A stretch of DNA of 64,000 nucleotides from an uncultured Prevotella sp. (GCA_937922435.1 CAKZVT010000019.1:3104-67103); one strand, 5' to 3'; positions 16,637-26,388 are shown, numbered from the stretch's first letter. Notes: generated by a model from the letters alone, not told the origin. Translations and numbers: made by a program.

Positions 16637-17518
16637 ATGAAAGCATATCTATCAATCATCGTTTTCGCCGTGCTGGCGTTGTCGTCGGTCGTTACCGGCA
16701 CGGGTAACTATATCGACGCGAAGGAGCGTATAGCGTCTGACCTCAACCGGGCGCTCGTCCGCGCGCTGGCGGAGAAGGGCGGCGAGTGGGTTACGGAAGA
16801 CACCGTGCGCGTCTGCCGGCAGCTTCAGGCGCAATCTACGGATGTTGTAGCCATGCTAATACGTGACGACTGCTTTATCGAAAGCCTATCAATACCCGAG
16901 CTTCGCGGCATGTCTTACGTCTCGTTTGCCGTAGTTCCGCAGGGCGGAAAGGGAGCGTTCGAGTGGAACGACGCGGCCGGAGTGAGCGGCGACACCGTTC
17001 TCTTGAAGCCCGGTATGGCGCAGGCGGACGATGTGGAGGTGGCTTTCCGCGGCAATGCCGACTGCTCGTTTGCAACCGTGTTGGGCTTGTCAGACCAGCG
17101 TCTGCCCGTCAGCCTGATGATGGCTGCCATGCTTTGGGGCGTATTGTCAATACTTTATATGCGGAGACATGGCGCAAACCGCATGATGAAAGCATGCGGA
17201 ATGACAATCGGCGGATTGCGTTTCGACGCTTCGCTCAACACTTTTTACAATGCAGGAAACGAAGAGATGCGTTTCACTCCGATGCAACACGAGCTGATGC
17301 GGATGTTCTTCCGCGCCGACGGGCACAAGCTGTCGAAGGACGAAATCTGCTCTGCCTTGTGGCCGGGCAAGCCTGATGCCAGCGAGACTCTTTACACCTT
17401 AATCCGCCGATTGAAGCAAGTCATAGAGCCGAATACCGGCATCAGGATTGAGTCAGAGCGCGGACGGGCGTACAGACTGACGGCAGATGTCAGCCAAATG
17501 TCAGGGAGTTGTCAGTAA
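16637..17518 (+). CDS. Membrane-bound winged-helix transcriptional regulator
   Basis: This 293-residue protein has a membrane helix at about 3-20 and a periplasmic-looking region at 24-155. A second helix lies at about 157-176 (LPVSLMMAAMLWGVLSILY). An OmpR/PhoB-type winged-helix domain follows at about 190-282 (FTPMQHELMRMFF, DEICSALWP, LYTLIRRLKQVI, RGRAYRL). It would couple a periplasmic signal directly to DNA without a phosphorelay. The frame is open back to 16571, but the promoter lies there, so MKAYLSIIVF at 16637 is used. The outer-membrane barrel gene 55 nt downstream is the likely target. Confidence 0.82.
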   Translation: MKAYLSIIVFAVLALSSVVTGTGNYIDAKERIASDLNRALVRALAEKGGEWVTEDTVRVCRQLQAQSTDVVAMLIRDDCFIESLSIPELRGMSYVSFAVVPQGGKGAFEWNDAAGVSGDTVLLKPGMAQADDVEVAFRGNADCSFATVLGLSDQRLPVSLMMAAMLWGVLSILYMRRHGANRMMKACGMTIGGLRFDASLNTFYNAGNEEMRFTPMQHELMRMFFRADGHKLSKDEICSALWPGKPDASETLYTLIRRLKQVIEPNTGIRIESERGRAYRLTADVSQMSGSCQ

Positions 17519-17522
17519 TAAT

Positions 17523-17556
17523 TTTGTCGATTACACATAACAGTCTCTTACTTTTG
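17523..17556 (+). promoter_or_regulatory. Promoter of the outer-membrane barrel gene
   Basis: TTTG at 17523-17526 and TACTTTTG at 17549-17556 with a 22-nt spacer, immediately after the regulator stop codon. Confidence 0.5.
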
Positions 17557-17572
17557 CACGAAAAAGCAAAAG

Positions 17573-19663
17573 ATGAAGAGACTGTTTTTATTTTCATTGT
17601 ACATCATTCTGCCATTATCCGTAATGGCGCAGACCAAGGGAGACAATGGCAATGACGGCAAGGCGGCAAGCGACACGGTGTCGTTAAAAGGGGTTGTGGT
17701 GAAGGGCGAGCGCGTAATGAACCGCGACAACACCCTCCGCCTGCTGCCCACGCAGGAGCAGAAGGAGGCATCCGCCACCGGCTACGGCCTGCTTTCGCGC
17801 CTCGCTTTGCCGTATGTCACGGTGGACGAGGTGGCCAAGAGCATCACCGTGCCGCCAAACATGGGGCAGCTCCAGGTGCGCATCAACGACATAGTGGCCG
17901 ACAGGCGCGACCTGACCGCGCTCGACCCGAAGACCGTCAGGTCGGTTGACTTCGTCCAAAACCCGGGCGTGCGCTACGGCCAAGGCGTCACATTTGTGGT
18001 CAACATCGTTACAAGCAAGCCCGAATTTGGCTACACCGTCGGCGCGGAACTTATGCAGACGCTCACCTCGGAGCGCACCAACGGCGAGGCGTTTGCCAAG
18101 CTGAACCATGGGAAAAGCGAGCTTGGCGTACACTATTCGTTCGGTTTTGCCGACATGAAGAAGCTGGAATACGAGGAGACGGCCGACTACCTGATGCCCG
18201 ACAATTCCACTTATACAATACAGCGCACGGACAACGACTGGCGCAGACGTAACATAACGCACGACCTGCAGCTGCAATACAGCCAGGCCGACACGTCGCG
18301 CTACACCCTGCAAGCCACCCTCGGCGGCACGCTCTCACGCATACCGCGCGACACGAGGACGCGCACCGAGACGCAGGGCGGCACGGGCGAGGCGTTTTCA
18401 ATAGGCTCTACGGATGATACCAAGGCAGCCTTGGCCGACATGTATTTCAACTACAACCTGACGAAACGCCAGAGCCTTACCGTCAACGCGAACGGAAACT
18501 ACACCCTGTCAGACTACGATTACACCTACGGCGGCATGTCGCCATACGCCTATAAGTCGCGGAGCACTGTGCGCACGCTCTTCGCCGAGGCCATATACGA
18601 GAACCGCCTGCGCCCTTTCACCCTGTCGGCCGGGCTGACGTTCGACCATAACCATACCGGCATAACCTACCGCGGAGACACCGATGCCGACAACAACATA
18701 CTCACGCAGAGCCTCTACGCCTTCGCTCAGGTTAAGGGGCGGCTGGCCGGCTTGTCATATACGGCAGGCACGGGCGTCAGCTACCTGCACTACCGTCAGG
18801 GCGCGGAGCGTTACGGCTACTGGCTGTGGCGGCCCGAGGTGCAGCTCTCCTGGGCGCCGTGGCGGCCGTTCCGGCTGAACTACAACCTGCAAATGAGGCA
18901 GGAAGCGCCGCGCCTTGCCTACCTCGGCGACGCCGTGGTGAGGAACAACGCGATGGAACTGACCGTCGGCAACCCCGACATCCGCCCCAACAAAGTCATT
19001 GAGCAGACGTTTACAGCGTCGCTTCAGTTGCCGTTGTTATATACTTCTGTGTCAACGCATTACCGCTCTCATATAAATACATGGATGCAGAAAATAGAGC
19101 GCGTCGCCGCAGACGACGGCGGCGCATACTTCCTATTCTCGCGCGCAAACCAGCGGCGCGTCAGCATGTTCTACGTTGACAACTACACCCGTTACGACCC
19201 GTTGCCCGGCAAACTCTCGCTCATGTTCTTTGGCGGACTGTACCGCTGCTTCAATTACGGCGACGATTACACACACCATTCGTCCGCCTTCAACTGGGGT
19301 GCAGGTGCCGACGCGTACCTCGGCCGCCTGTCTCTGTCGGCCCATGTGGACAACGGCTGGAGCTTCCTCGAGGGCGAGACCAAGGGCATAGGCACGTACG
19401 CCTGGTATCTTACGGCATCCTACCGCATCGGCAATTTCAACGTTTCGCTCTACTGGCAGCACTGTTTCCAGAACCGCGTTGAGACCAACCACTCCGAACT
19501 GCTTAACCGCTATGTGCACAAAACGCTGCGCATGTATAGCGGCGACATGGGCAATATGCTCACCCTCAGCCTCTCGTGGCGGCTCTCGAAAGGGCGTGGG
19601 CGCAAGGCCGTAAGCCGAAACGCCGTGAAACGCGGCGGTGACACGGGCATAATAAAGAACTGA
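17573..19663 (+). CDS. Outer membrane beta-barrel protein, TonB-dependent-receptor-like
   Basis: The 696-residue protein has a signal peptide ending near LPLSVMAQ. A plug-like region covers about residues 40-145 (LPYVTVDEVAKSITVPPN and VDFVQNPGVRYGQGV). A long barrel of alternating aromatic and polar strands follows. It resembles the outer membrane protein beta-barrel family (PF14905 type) rather than full SusC. There is no SusD partner and no carboxypeptidase-like N-domain. The ligand is unknown. The upstream membrane-bound regulator probably controls it. Confidence 0.8.
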   Translation: MKRLFLFSLYIILPLSVMAQTKGDNGNDGKAASDTVSLKGVVVKGERVMNRDNTLRLLPTQEQKEASATGYGLLSRLALPYVTVDEVAKSITVPPNMGQLQVRINDIVADRRDLTALDPKTVRSVDFVQNPGVRYGQGVTFVVNIVTSKPEFGYTVGAELMQTLTSERTNGEAFAKLNHGKSELGVHYSFGFADMKKLEYEETADYLMPDNSTYTIQRTDNDWRRRNITHDLQLQYSQADTSRYTLQATLGGTLSRIPRDTRTRTETQGGTGEAFSIGSTDDTKAALADMYFNYNLTKRQSLTVNANGNYTLSDYDYTYGGMSPYAYKSRSTVRTLFAEAIYENRLRPFTLSAGLTFDHNHTGITYRGDTDADNNILTQSLYAFAQVKGRLAGLSYTAGTGVSYLHYRQGAERYGYWLWRPEVQLSWAPWRPFRLNYNLQMRQEAPRLAYLGDAVVRNNAMELTVGNPDIRPNKVIEQTFTASLQLPLLYTSVSTHYRSHINTWMQKIERVAADDGGAYFLFSRANQRRVSMFYVDNYTRYDPLPGKLSLMFFGGLYRCFNYGDDYTHHSSAFNWGAGADAYLGRLSLSAHVDNGWSFLEGETKGIGTYAWYLTASYRIGNFNVSLYWQHCFQNRVETNHSELLNRYVHKTLRMYSGDMGNMLTLSLSWRLSKGRGRKAVSRNAVKRGGDTGIIKN

Positions 19664-19728
19664 AACCACGGAAAGGGAACGGCCCGGACGCACCGGCAGG
19701 ACGGTTGGAACGACACGTTTGGAGCGTT

Positions 19729-19757
19729 AAAGCCGTCAGCTTTGACGGCTTGTTTTG
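19729..19757 (+). terminator. Terminator of the barrel gene
   Basis: Stem AAGCCGTCA / TGACGGCTT (19730-19738 and 19743-19751) with a 4-nt loop, followed by GTTTTG. It lies about 65 nt after the stop codon. Confidence 0.65.
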
Positions 19758-19805
19758 TGCGGTTTTGTAACCGGTTGATAATCAATAAGTTAAATATGGT
19801 AAAGC

Positions 19806-19893
19806 AAAAGGCCACCTTTTGACCTTCAAAAGGTGGCCTTTTGATAGATGAAACATGGCCTTTTGCAGTGTAAAAGACCGTGTTTTGTTTTTA
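19806..19893. repeat. 88-bp intergenic repeat, copy C (four units)
   Basis: Units start at 19806, 19828, 19851 and 19872. Units 1 and 2 form a perfect 17-bp inverted repeat (19805-19821 and 19827-19843). Its middle is CCACC / GGTGG where other copies have CCGTC / GACGG, so both arms changed together. Confidence 0.85.
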
Positions 19894-20022
19894 GGGTTGT
19901 TAAAACATTGTTGGGCGGATATTGATATGTGGAACGCCGTATTTTGTGTACTGTTTTCGCATAAACAGTCCGATTAATTGCTTTTTAATTGGATGTTAAT
20001 TATGAATTTAAGTAAATATTTA

Positions 20023-20043
20023 CCCCCCCCCTACTTAATTTTG
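20023..20043 (+). promoter_or_regulatory. Probable susC promoter with a run of nine C in the spacer
   Basis: TAATTTTG at 20036-20043 matches TAnnTTTG. Nine C residues (20023-20031) lie 5 nt upstream, in the stretch that would separate the -33 and -7 elements. The ATG is 237 nt downstream. Confidence 0.5.
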
Positions 20044-20279
20044 CGCAATATTTGTTAATAGAACTTGAATTGCAAGGCTTGGCTGGGTCTTGTGTCTACT
20101 ATGTGAAAACATGAATTTTATAACGAATTTAATGCATTATGAATACGAGTTGAGAATAAAGTTAAAAGTGAATGTCTTTTTACAGGCCGTTATAAAATGT
20201 AGCATGGCTTGAAGTGTAATTCTATAAAATTTACACAGTTGAGGTAGTTTTATTAATCATCAACGAATAAATCAATATC

Positions 20280-23200
20280 ATGAAACAAAAGAAAGTCAGA
20301 ACAAAATGCAGCACATGGCGTTATGCGCTTATGTTTGCTATGCTGCTTTTTGCCGTTTTCCCTGCGTTCGCACAGAATGCAACGGTCAAAGGCGTTGTCG
20401 TTGACGAGGCCGGAGAGCCGGTTATCGGAGCGAGTGTCATGTTGGCAGGCGAAGGCAAGACGGGTGCCGTGACCGATATAGACGGAGCGTTTACATTGGA
20501 TGCGCCGCAGGGCGCGATGCTCGAAGTAAGCTATATCGGGTACGCAAGTTACAAGTTCAAGGTTACGGGCAAGCCTTCTTACCGCATAGTGTTGAGGGAA
20601 GACGTAGGCGAGCTTAACGAGGTCGTAGTGGTAGGTTACGGTACGCAGAAGAAGGTAAACCTTACCGGTGCCGTATCGTCGATTACCAGCGAGCAGCTTG
20701 AGACCACAAAGAACCAGAACGTACAGAACATGCTTACGGGCAAAGTGCCTGGCGTGCGCGTAATCCAGAAGACGTCGGAGCCGGGCGAATTCAACAACGA
20801 GTTCGACATCCGCGGTTTCGGTACGCCGCTCATCGTCGTAGACGGAGTGCCCCGTGGCAACATGGAACGCCTTGACCCGAACGAAATCGAGTCGATTTCC
20901 GTGCTGAAGGATGCGTCGGCGGCCATCTACGGTGTGCGTGCGGCAAACGGCGTTGTGCTTATAACGACGAAGCGCGGTGCAAGGAATTCCATCAAGATTG
21001 ACTACAACATGTATTACGGATTCCAGACTCCGGCCGACATATTGAAGCCTGTCGATGCCGTAGGCCGCATGACGCTGTTCAACGACGAGCAGATGCGCGA
21101 CGCGGTGAACCCCAGCTGGAAGTATCCGCAGGAGACCATCGACGAGTTCCTTAACGGTACGCGCAAGTCTACCGACTGGTATGACGCCGTGATGAGAGGG
21201 GCTGCTCCGCAGCAGTCGCACAGCGTTTCAATAAGTGGCGGCGGTGAGAAGGTTGACTATTATGTCAACTTCAGCTATTTGAACCAGGAGGGTTTCTTCA
21301 AGAAAAACGCTTTGGACTACAGCCGTTATAACCTGCGTGCAAACTTGAACATCAACCTTGCAAAGGGACTGAACGTAGGGATTAAGCTGGCTGGAATGCT
21401 CGACAACCGCAACGGAAACTCCACAGACTCGTGGGAAGTGTTCAAGAACTTGTGGCGTTCGGCTCCAGACGACCCCTTGTATGCAAACAACACATATCCT
21501 TATTTGCAGAAACCGCAGAGCGCGGACGACAATCCCTTGGCTCTGATTGACAAGGATTTGACCGGTTACAAGAAGCGGGGCAAGAAACTGTTTACTTCGA
21601 CCTTCGACGCCGAGTGGGAACTGCCGTGGGTGAAGGGCTTGAAGGTAAAGGGACTGTTCAGCTATGACACCAATGTAGACGACGAGACAATATGGAACAA
21701 GGAGTACAAGATGTACACCTACAACGAGGCCGGTGACACTTATGCGGAGTCGTCGCGTAAAGGTCCGACCAACCTCCGCCGCAACTACAATACTGCTTGG
21801 AGCACGCTGTGGCAGGCGTCGGTAAGCTATGATAATACCTTCGGCGACCATCATGTTTCTGGTCTTTTGCTGTACGAAGAGGCTCACAACGTGGGGGACA
21901 ACTTCTACGCCCAGCGCAACTTCTCCATACCAATACCTTACCTGTTTGCCGGCAACAGTGCCGAGCAGGTTGGCAGTGCCGACCCCAACGGAATGCCGGA
22001 GACGGCCTCAAAGGGTTTTGTCGGCCGCTTCAACTATGATTACAAAGGCCGTTACCTGGCTGAATTCTCGTTCCGTTACGACGGTTCGTCAAAGTTCCCG
22101 GCAAACAGCCGTTGGGGCTTTTTCCCTGGAGGTTCGATAGGATGGCGTATGTCCGAGGAACCGTTTATCAAGGAGAACGTCGACTTTATAGACAACCTGA
22201 AGCTCCGTGCGTCATACGGTAAGATGGGTGACGACAGCGCTTCGGAATACCAGTTCCTTACAGGTTACAACTATCCTAACACAGACGGCGGCTCTTACGA
22301 CAAATTCCCGACGGGTTATCTCTTCGGCGGCTCTTACCTTAACGCGCTTGGTTTCCGCGCCGTTGCAAACCCGAATATCACATGGTATACGGTAAAGACG
22401 TTGAACGTCGGTATCGACGCAGACTTCTGGAACGGGCTTCTCGGTGTAACGTTCGAGCTGTTCCGCCGCGACCGCGACGGCCTTTTGGCCGACCGTTTGG
22501 TGTCAATGCCCGGTACGTTTGGAGCTAAGATGCCGCAGGAAAACCTCAACAGCGACCGCACGCAGGGCTTGGAGCTTGAGCTGCGCCACCGTAACAAAAT
22601 CGGCGACTTCAGCTACAATGTCAGCGGACAGGTGTCTTTGACGCGTAGCCAGACACGTTATTATGAGACGAACCCAGCCGGAAACTCTTATGACTACTGG
22701 CGTAACCGCAACCTGAACCGTTATAATGACATTTGGTTCGGTTGGGGAGCTGCAGGCCGTTATGAGAGTTATGAGCAGATTGCCAACTCTGTTTATTCCA
22801 ACAGTGGTACTCTGCCTGGCGACTATATCTATGAAGACTGGAACGGCGACGGCACCATCGACGACATGGACCGCCATCCAATAGCCACGACAACAGACGT
22901 TACGAAAGAATGGCAGGACCGAAAGAACAAGCCGTTGCTCAACTTCGGACTCTCGATAAGCGCACAGTGGAAGGGTATCGACCTTAGCATGCTGTTCCAG
23001 GGAGCGGCCATGTCATACATCGCTTACGGCGAACAGCTGTCAGCTCCGCTGGCGTTCGACGGCAACGCTCTTGACATGTTCCTTGACCGTTGGCATCCGG
23101 TTGACCCGCACCAGAACCCATACGACCCTTCATGTGAGTGGATTAAGGGTTATTACGCCTTTGGAGGCGAGAAGTCGACAGCCGACGCCAACTCAGAGTT

Positions 23201-23435
23201 CATGATACAGAAAGGCGACTATCTGCGTCTGAAGTCTTTGGAAATCGGCTATACATTCCCGAAGAACTGGCTGCAGTCGCTCTATGTCAAGAACCTGCGC
23301 GTTTACTTCAACGCCTACAACGTGTTCACAATCACAGGCGTGAGGGGCGTTGACCCGGAGCGTCCGACGCAGTTGTACGGATACATGTATCCGCTGAACA
23401 AGACTTACAACTTTGGCGTTAACATAACATTCTAA
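20280..23435 (+). CDS. SusC/RagA-family TonB-dependent outer membrane transporter
   Basis: The 1051-residue protein has a signal peptide (MLLFAVFPAFAQ). A carboxypeptidase-regulatory-like domain lies at about 38-115 (VKGVVVDEAGEPVIGASVM). A TonB plug follows at about 120-225 (VVVGYGTQKKVNLTGAVSSI to AAIYGVRAANGVVLITTKRG), then a large barrel. SusC-type transporters form a lidded uptake complex with the SusD-type lipoprotein encoded 15 nt downstream and import glycans or peptides with TonB energy. The C-terminus GVNITF is the usual barrel end. The substrate cannot be told, since no degradative enzyme is nearby. Confidence 0.96.
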   Translation: MKQKKVRTKCSTWRYALMFAMLLFAVFPAFAQNATVKGVVVDEAGEPVIGASVMLAGEGKTGAVTDIDGAFTLDAPQGAMLEVSYIGYASYKFKVTGKPSYRIVLREDVGELNEVVVVGYGTQKKVNLTGAVSSITSEQLETTKNQNVQNMLTGKVPGVRVIQKTSEPGEFNNEFDIRGFGTPLIVVDGVPRGNMERLDPNEIESISVLKDASAAIYGVRAANGVVLITTKRGARNSIKIDYNMYYGFQTPADILKPVDAVGRMTLFNDEQMRDAVNPSWKYPQETIDEFLNGTRKSTDWYDAVMRGAAPQQSHSVSISGGGEKVDYYVNFSYLNQEGFFKKNALDYSRYNLRANLNINLAKGLNVGIKLAGMLDNRNGNSTDSWEVFKNLWRSAPDDPLYANNTYPYLQKPQSADDNPLALIDKDLTGYKKRGKKLFTSTFDAEWELPWVKGLKVKGLFSYDTNVDDETIWNKEYKMYTYNEAGDTYAESSRKGPTNLRRNYNTAWSTLWQASVSYDNTFGDHHVSGLLLYEEAHNVGDNFYAQRNFSIPIPYLFAGNSAEQVGSADPNGMPETASKGFVGRFNYDYKGRYLAEFSFRYDGSSKFPANSRWGFFPGGSIGWRMSEEPFIKENVDFIDNLKLRASYGKMGDDSASEYQFLTGYNYPNTDGGSYDKFPTGYLFGGSYLNALGFRAVANPNITWYTVKTLNVGIDADFWNGLLGVTFELFRRDRDGLLADRLVSMPGTFGAKMPQENLNSDRTQGLELELRHRNKIGDFSYNVSGQVSLTRSQTRYYETNPAGNSYDYWRNRNLNRYNDIWFGWGAAGRYESYEQIANSVYSNSGTLPGDYIYEDWNGDGTIDDMDRHPIATTTDVTKEWQDRKNKPLLNFGLSISAQWKGIDLSMLFQGAAMSYIAYGEQLSAPLAFDGNALDMFLDRWHPVDPHQNPYDPSCEWIKGYYAFGGEKSTADANSEFMIQKGDYLRLKSLEIGYTFPKNWLQSLYVKNLRVYFNAYNVFTITGVRGVDPERPTQLYGYMYPLNKTYNFGVNITF

Positions 23436-23450
23436 AAGGAGGACAGCATT

Positions 23451-25499
23451 ATGAAGACATTGAAAAACATACTGATGTGTGCGGCATTGGGTACTGTTCT
23501 TGCCGGTTGTACCGATTTGGACATTCCGCCAAAGAACATTCTTACCAATGAAGACATATATAACGAGGGCGGAATAACGGCCTACATGGCCGGACTTTAC
23601 AACCATCTGCCTATGGAAGACTTCAACATGGGCGACAGGGCTGACCACGGAGGTTTCTACAACTGGTTGTCTGAAAAGACCACGCTCGGTTCGACCGGCG
23701 AATACGCCAATAACGTATGCGGTAACTCTTGCGTGTACGGCGACAAGGGATATTGGAAGGAAGCCTACCAGATTATCCGCGAGGCGAATGTCCTCATCCA
23801 AGACTTGCCAAACTATTCAAACCTTACAGGGTATGAGGAATGGATTGCCGAGGCGCGTTTCATACGTGCATATACCTACTACGCATTGGTCAAGAGGTAT
23901 GGCGGTGTGCCGTTGCTTGCCGAGCCACAGCCAATGACCAGCGACCAGTCTGTATTGAACGTGGCGCGCAGCAGCCATGAGGACTGTGTAGATTTCATCT
24001 TGGAAGACCTTGATTATGCCATGCAGCACATGACTGCGGACAAGGTTAACGGACGCGCCAACAAGTATGTGGCCGCAGCGGTGAAGATGCGTGTAGCGTT
24101 GTATGCAGGTTCTGTGGCGCGTTACGGACAGGCTTACAACTACACGGGGCAAACCGGCACTATGCTTACCGGCATCCCAGAGGAGCGTGCCAACGACTAT
24201 TTCCAGCAGGCGTTCGCAGCGTCGCTCGAGGTGGAGAAGGGCGGATATGCCCTGCATACTGGCAGCGACAAGCGTCAGGCTTTCTACGAAGTGTTCGACA
24301 ACGCGGCATCGTCGGAAGAGTCGGTGTTCATCCGCGAGTACGACATTACCAACTACGTGCACAGCTGGGACAAGCTGATGGCTCCAGAGCGCATGGTAGG
24401 CTACAGCTACGGCGGCCGTTACTTTGTGCCGCTTGACTGGGTAGAGCTGTTTGACGGACTGCCCATCGACCCGAATACCGGCTACCTGAAGACTACCGAC
24501 GACGACGGAAACTACATTGTTTACGAGAGCGCACACGCCCTGTTTGACAATGCCGAACCGCGTCTCAGGGCCAGCATCATGGTGCCCGGAGACTCTTACA
24601 AGGGCGGTTTCGAGGTTGACTTACGCGCCGGCCTCATAACTTCGTCGCCCGACAAGAAAATCAAGAAGATGATACCCGACGACGGCAAGACCACCACGGG
24701 ATGGGATAACATTTGCGCATCGTTCCAAGTTGACGGCCAGACAGTTGCTGTTCGTACTACGCAGCGTCCGCAGGATGGCGAGGAATATGAGGGTACTGGC
24801 ATACCAATCTGCGGTGCCGACGGCCCTGCCACCAATGCGTCAAACATGTGTACTACAGGCATTTACGGTGTGAAGTGGTTGCAACGCGACCTTGAAGGAG
24901 GCGAACTCCACCGCAGCACGCAGCCTTGGATTGACATACGCTATGCCGAGGTGCTGCTCTCACGTGCGGAGGCTGCTGTCGAACTGGCGCAGAACGGCGT
25001 GTCGACATACGAAGGCATAGACCTGTTGCAGGATGCTTTCGAGTGCATCAACGCCGTGCGCGACCGTGCAGGAGCCACGCTGTTGACAAGCAAGGACGAA
25101 CTTGCCGACAAGACAGAGCCTGCCAACGGTCTCGGCCTTGGCCCGAAGTCGTGGGTATGGGCGCCGACAAAGGGCTTGAAGATTGTCCGCGTCGAGCGTT
25201 ACAAGGAGCTTGCCGTAGAGCACAAGCTGTATTGGGACATACGCCGCTGGTTCACCGCCGACCAGCAGATGCACCAGTTCCGCTGGCGTATGCTTGCGCC
25301 GTACCTCTTTGTAGAGGGTGCTACCGTAACCCAAGACGCGAGCGGTGCGCCGATTCCCCACGGCAAGTATATCTTCGACACGCGTGTGTCAGACAGCTAC
25401 GGAGGTGAGCATAACTTCGACAACAAGTATTATTACGAGAAGATTCCAGATGCGGAGCGCACAATCAATCCTCTGCTTGAACAGAACAACAGGTACTAA
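23451..25499 (+). CDS. SusD/RagB-family outer membrane nutrient-binding lipoprotein
   Basis: The 682-residue lipoprotein has a lipobox near residue 20 (GTVLAGCTDL). SusD features include EEWIAEARFIRAYTYYALVKRYGGVPL in the TPR-like N-terminal part. The C-terminal motif is VRVERYKELAVEHKLYWDIRRW. It forms the lid of the SusC barrel and binds the incoming nutrient. It is at the long end for SusD proteins (usually 500-650). It lies 15 nt after susC and 14 nt before the DUF3823 gene, so the three are one operon. Confidence 0.95.
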   Translation: MKTLKNILMCAALGTVLAGCTDLDIPPKNILTNEDIYNEGGITAYMAGLYNHLPMEDFNMGDRADHGGFYNWLSEKTTLGSTGEYANNVCGNSCVYGDKGYWKEAYQIIREANVLIQDLPNYSNLTGYEEWIAEARFIRAYTYYALVKRYGGVPLLAEPQPMTSDQSVLNVARSSHEDCVDFILEDLDYAMQHMTADKVNGRANKYVAAAVKMRVALYAGSVARYGQAYNYTGQTGTMLTGIPEERANDYFQQAFAASLEVEKGGYALHTGSDKRQAFYEVFDNAASSEESVFIREYDITNYVHSWDKLMAPERMVGYSYGGRYFVPLDWVELFDGLPIDPNTGYLKTTDDDGNYIVYESAHALFDNAEPRLRASIMVPGDSYKGGFEVDLRAGLITSSPDKKIKKMIPDDGKTTTGWDNICASFQVDGQTVAVRTTQRPQDGEEYEGTGIPICGADGPATNASNMCTTGIYGVKWLQRDLEGGELHRSTQPWIDIRYAEVLLSRAEAAVELAQNGVSTYEGIDLLQDAFECINAVRDRAGATLLTSKDELADKTEPANGLGLGPKSWVWAPTKGLKIVRVERYKELAVEHKLYWDIRRWFTADQQMHQFRWRMLAPYLFVEGATVTQDASGAPIPHGKYIFDTRVSDSYGGEHNFDNKYYYEKIPDAERTINPLLEQNNRY

Positions 25500-25513
25500 T
25501 TAAAAATACTGAC

Positions 25514-26254
25514 ATGAAAAAGATTTTGAGCATATTGCTGCTGTCGCTGACAGCTTTCGGTTTCACTTCGTGTGAAATAGACAACTACGACTCGCCCAAG
25601 GCGGCTGTGGAAGGACAGGTGTACGACCATAACGGCAAGCCGCTACAGACCGCGCAGGGTCAGGGCAACATGAAAATACGCATCAAAGAAATAAGCTACG
25701 CCAACGGCGACCCCGACGTTGTAGTGACCGAGCAGAACCTGAACATGATGATGGACGGCTCGTTCCGCAACACCAAGCTGTTCGCCGGGACGTATGAGAT
25801 GTGGCCGTACGAGACCTGCGGCTATCCTTGCGAGGAAGAGCAGAGGAAGACCGTAGTGCTGAAGGACGGCAAGACCGCGCACGTGGAGTTTACCGTTACT
25901 CCTTACCTAACCATCGACTGGGTGAAAGAGCCGTGGCAGGACGAGGACGGTTTCCTGCACGCCACGTTCAAGTTCACGCGCAACGAGAAGGAAGGCTTTA
26001 CCAAGCCCGACGTCGAGTATGCACAGCTCATCATCGGAACGACGGTGACTTGCCAGGCCGACGGCCGCTATACCGACAACACCGTCAACATAACCAACGA
26101 GATGGAGGGGCAGGAGATAGAGCTGAAGTCGAAGGCCAAGATAGAGTTCGACCAAAAGCTCTTCCTGCGCGTGTCGGCCAGCTGCAAGGACACTTACAAG
26201 AAGTCGTGCTACTCTGAAGTGCGTACAATCCAGGCCAAGGGCTATGGCCGTTAA
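25514..26254 (+). CDS. DUF3823-domain surface lipoprotein
   Basis: The 246-residue lipoprotein has a lipobox LTAFGFTSCEIDNY (Cys near 20). An N-terminal beta-sandwich-like region follows (AAVEGQVYDHNGKPL and MMMDGSFRNTKLFAGTYEM), with a second domain after it. DUF3823 proteins commonly sit after SusC/SusD pairs and are thought to be surface glycan-binding accessories. That role is inferred from context. It is the last gene of the operon, with a strong terminator 23 nt downstream. Confidence 0.88.
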   Translation: MKKILSILLLSLTAFGFTSCEIDNYDSPKAAVEGQVYDHNGKPLQTAQGQGNMKIRIKEISYANGDPDVVVTEQNLNMMMDGSFRNTKLFAGTYEMWPYETCGYPCEEEQRKTVVLKDGKTAHVEFTVTPYLTIDWVKEPWQDEDGFLHATFKFTRNEKEGFTKPDVEYAQLIIGTTVTCQADGRYTDNTVNITNEMEGQEIELKSKAKIEFDQKLFLRVSASCKDTYKKSCYSEVRTIQAKGYGR

Positions 26255-26277
26255 GGCAATGCAGTCCGCATGATTGG

Positions 26278-26310
26278 GGCGGTGCGCCGGTTCACGGCGC
26301 ACCGCCTTTC
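26278..26310 (+). terminator. Terminator of the SusC/SusD operon
   Basis: A perfect 12-bp stem GGCGGTGCGCCG / CGGCGCACCGCC with a 5-nt loop, followed by TTTCC. Confidence 0.82.
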
Positions 26311-26388
26311 CGTTTGAGTGCGTGATTGCCGTCAGCGTAGACGGTGTTTGTAAATACTTGTGTTACAAAGAGTTACGTGTATAACTGC

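Larger units (their letters stand above)
19664..20279 (+). other. 616-bp gap before the susC-like gene
   Basis: No protein gene is seen. It holds the terminator of the barrel gene, repeat copy C, an A+T-rich stretch, a run of nine C next to the -7 box at 20036, and about 230 nt of likely untranslated leader ahead of the SusC ATG. No recognised riboswitch was found in the leader. Confidence 0.6.

Noticed and set aside
20253..21221. Long antisense frame of 322 codons over susC
   Set aside because: It is a shadow of the codon usage of the SusC gene, His/Arg/Val-rich with no recognisable domain and no promoter.
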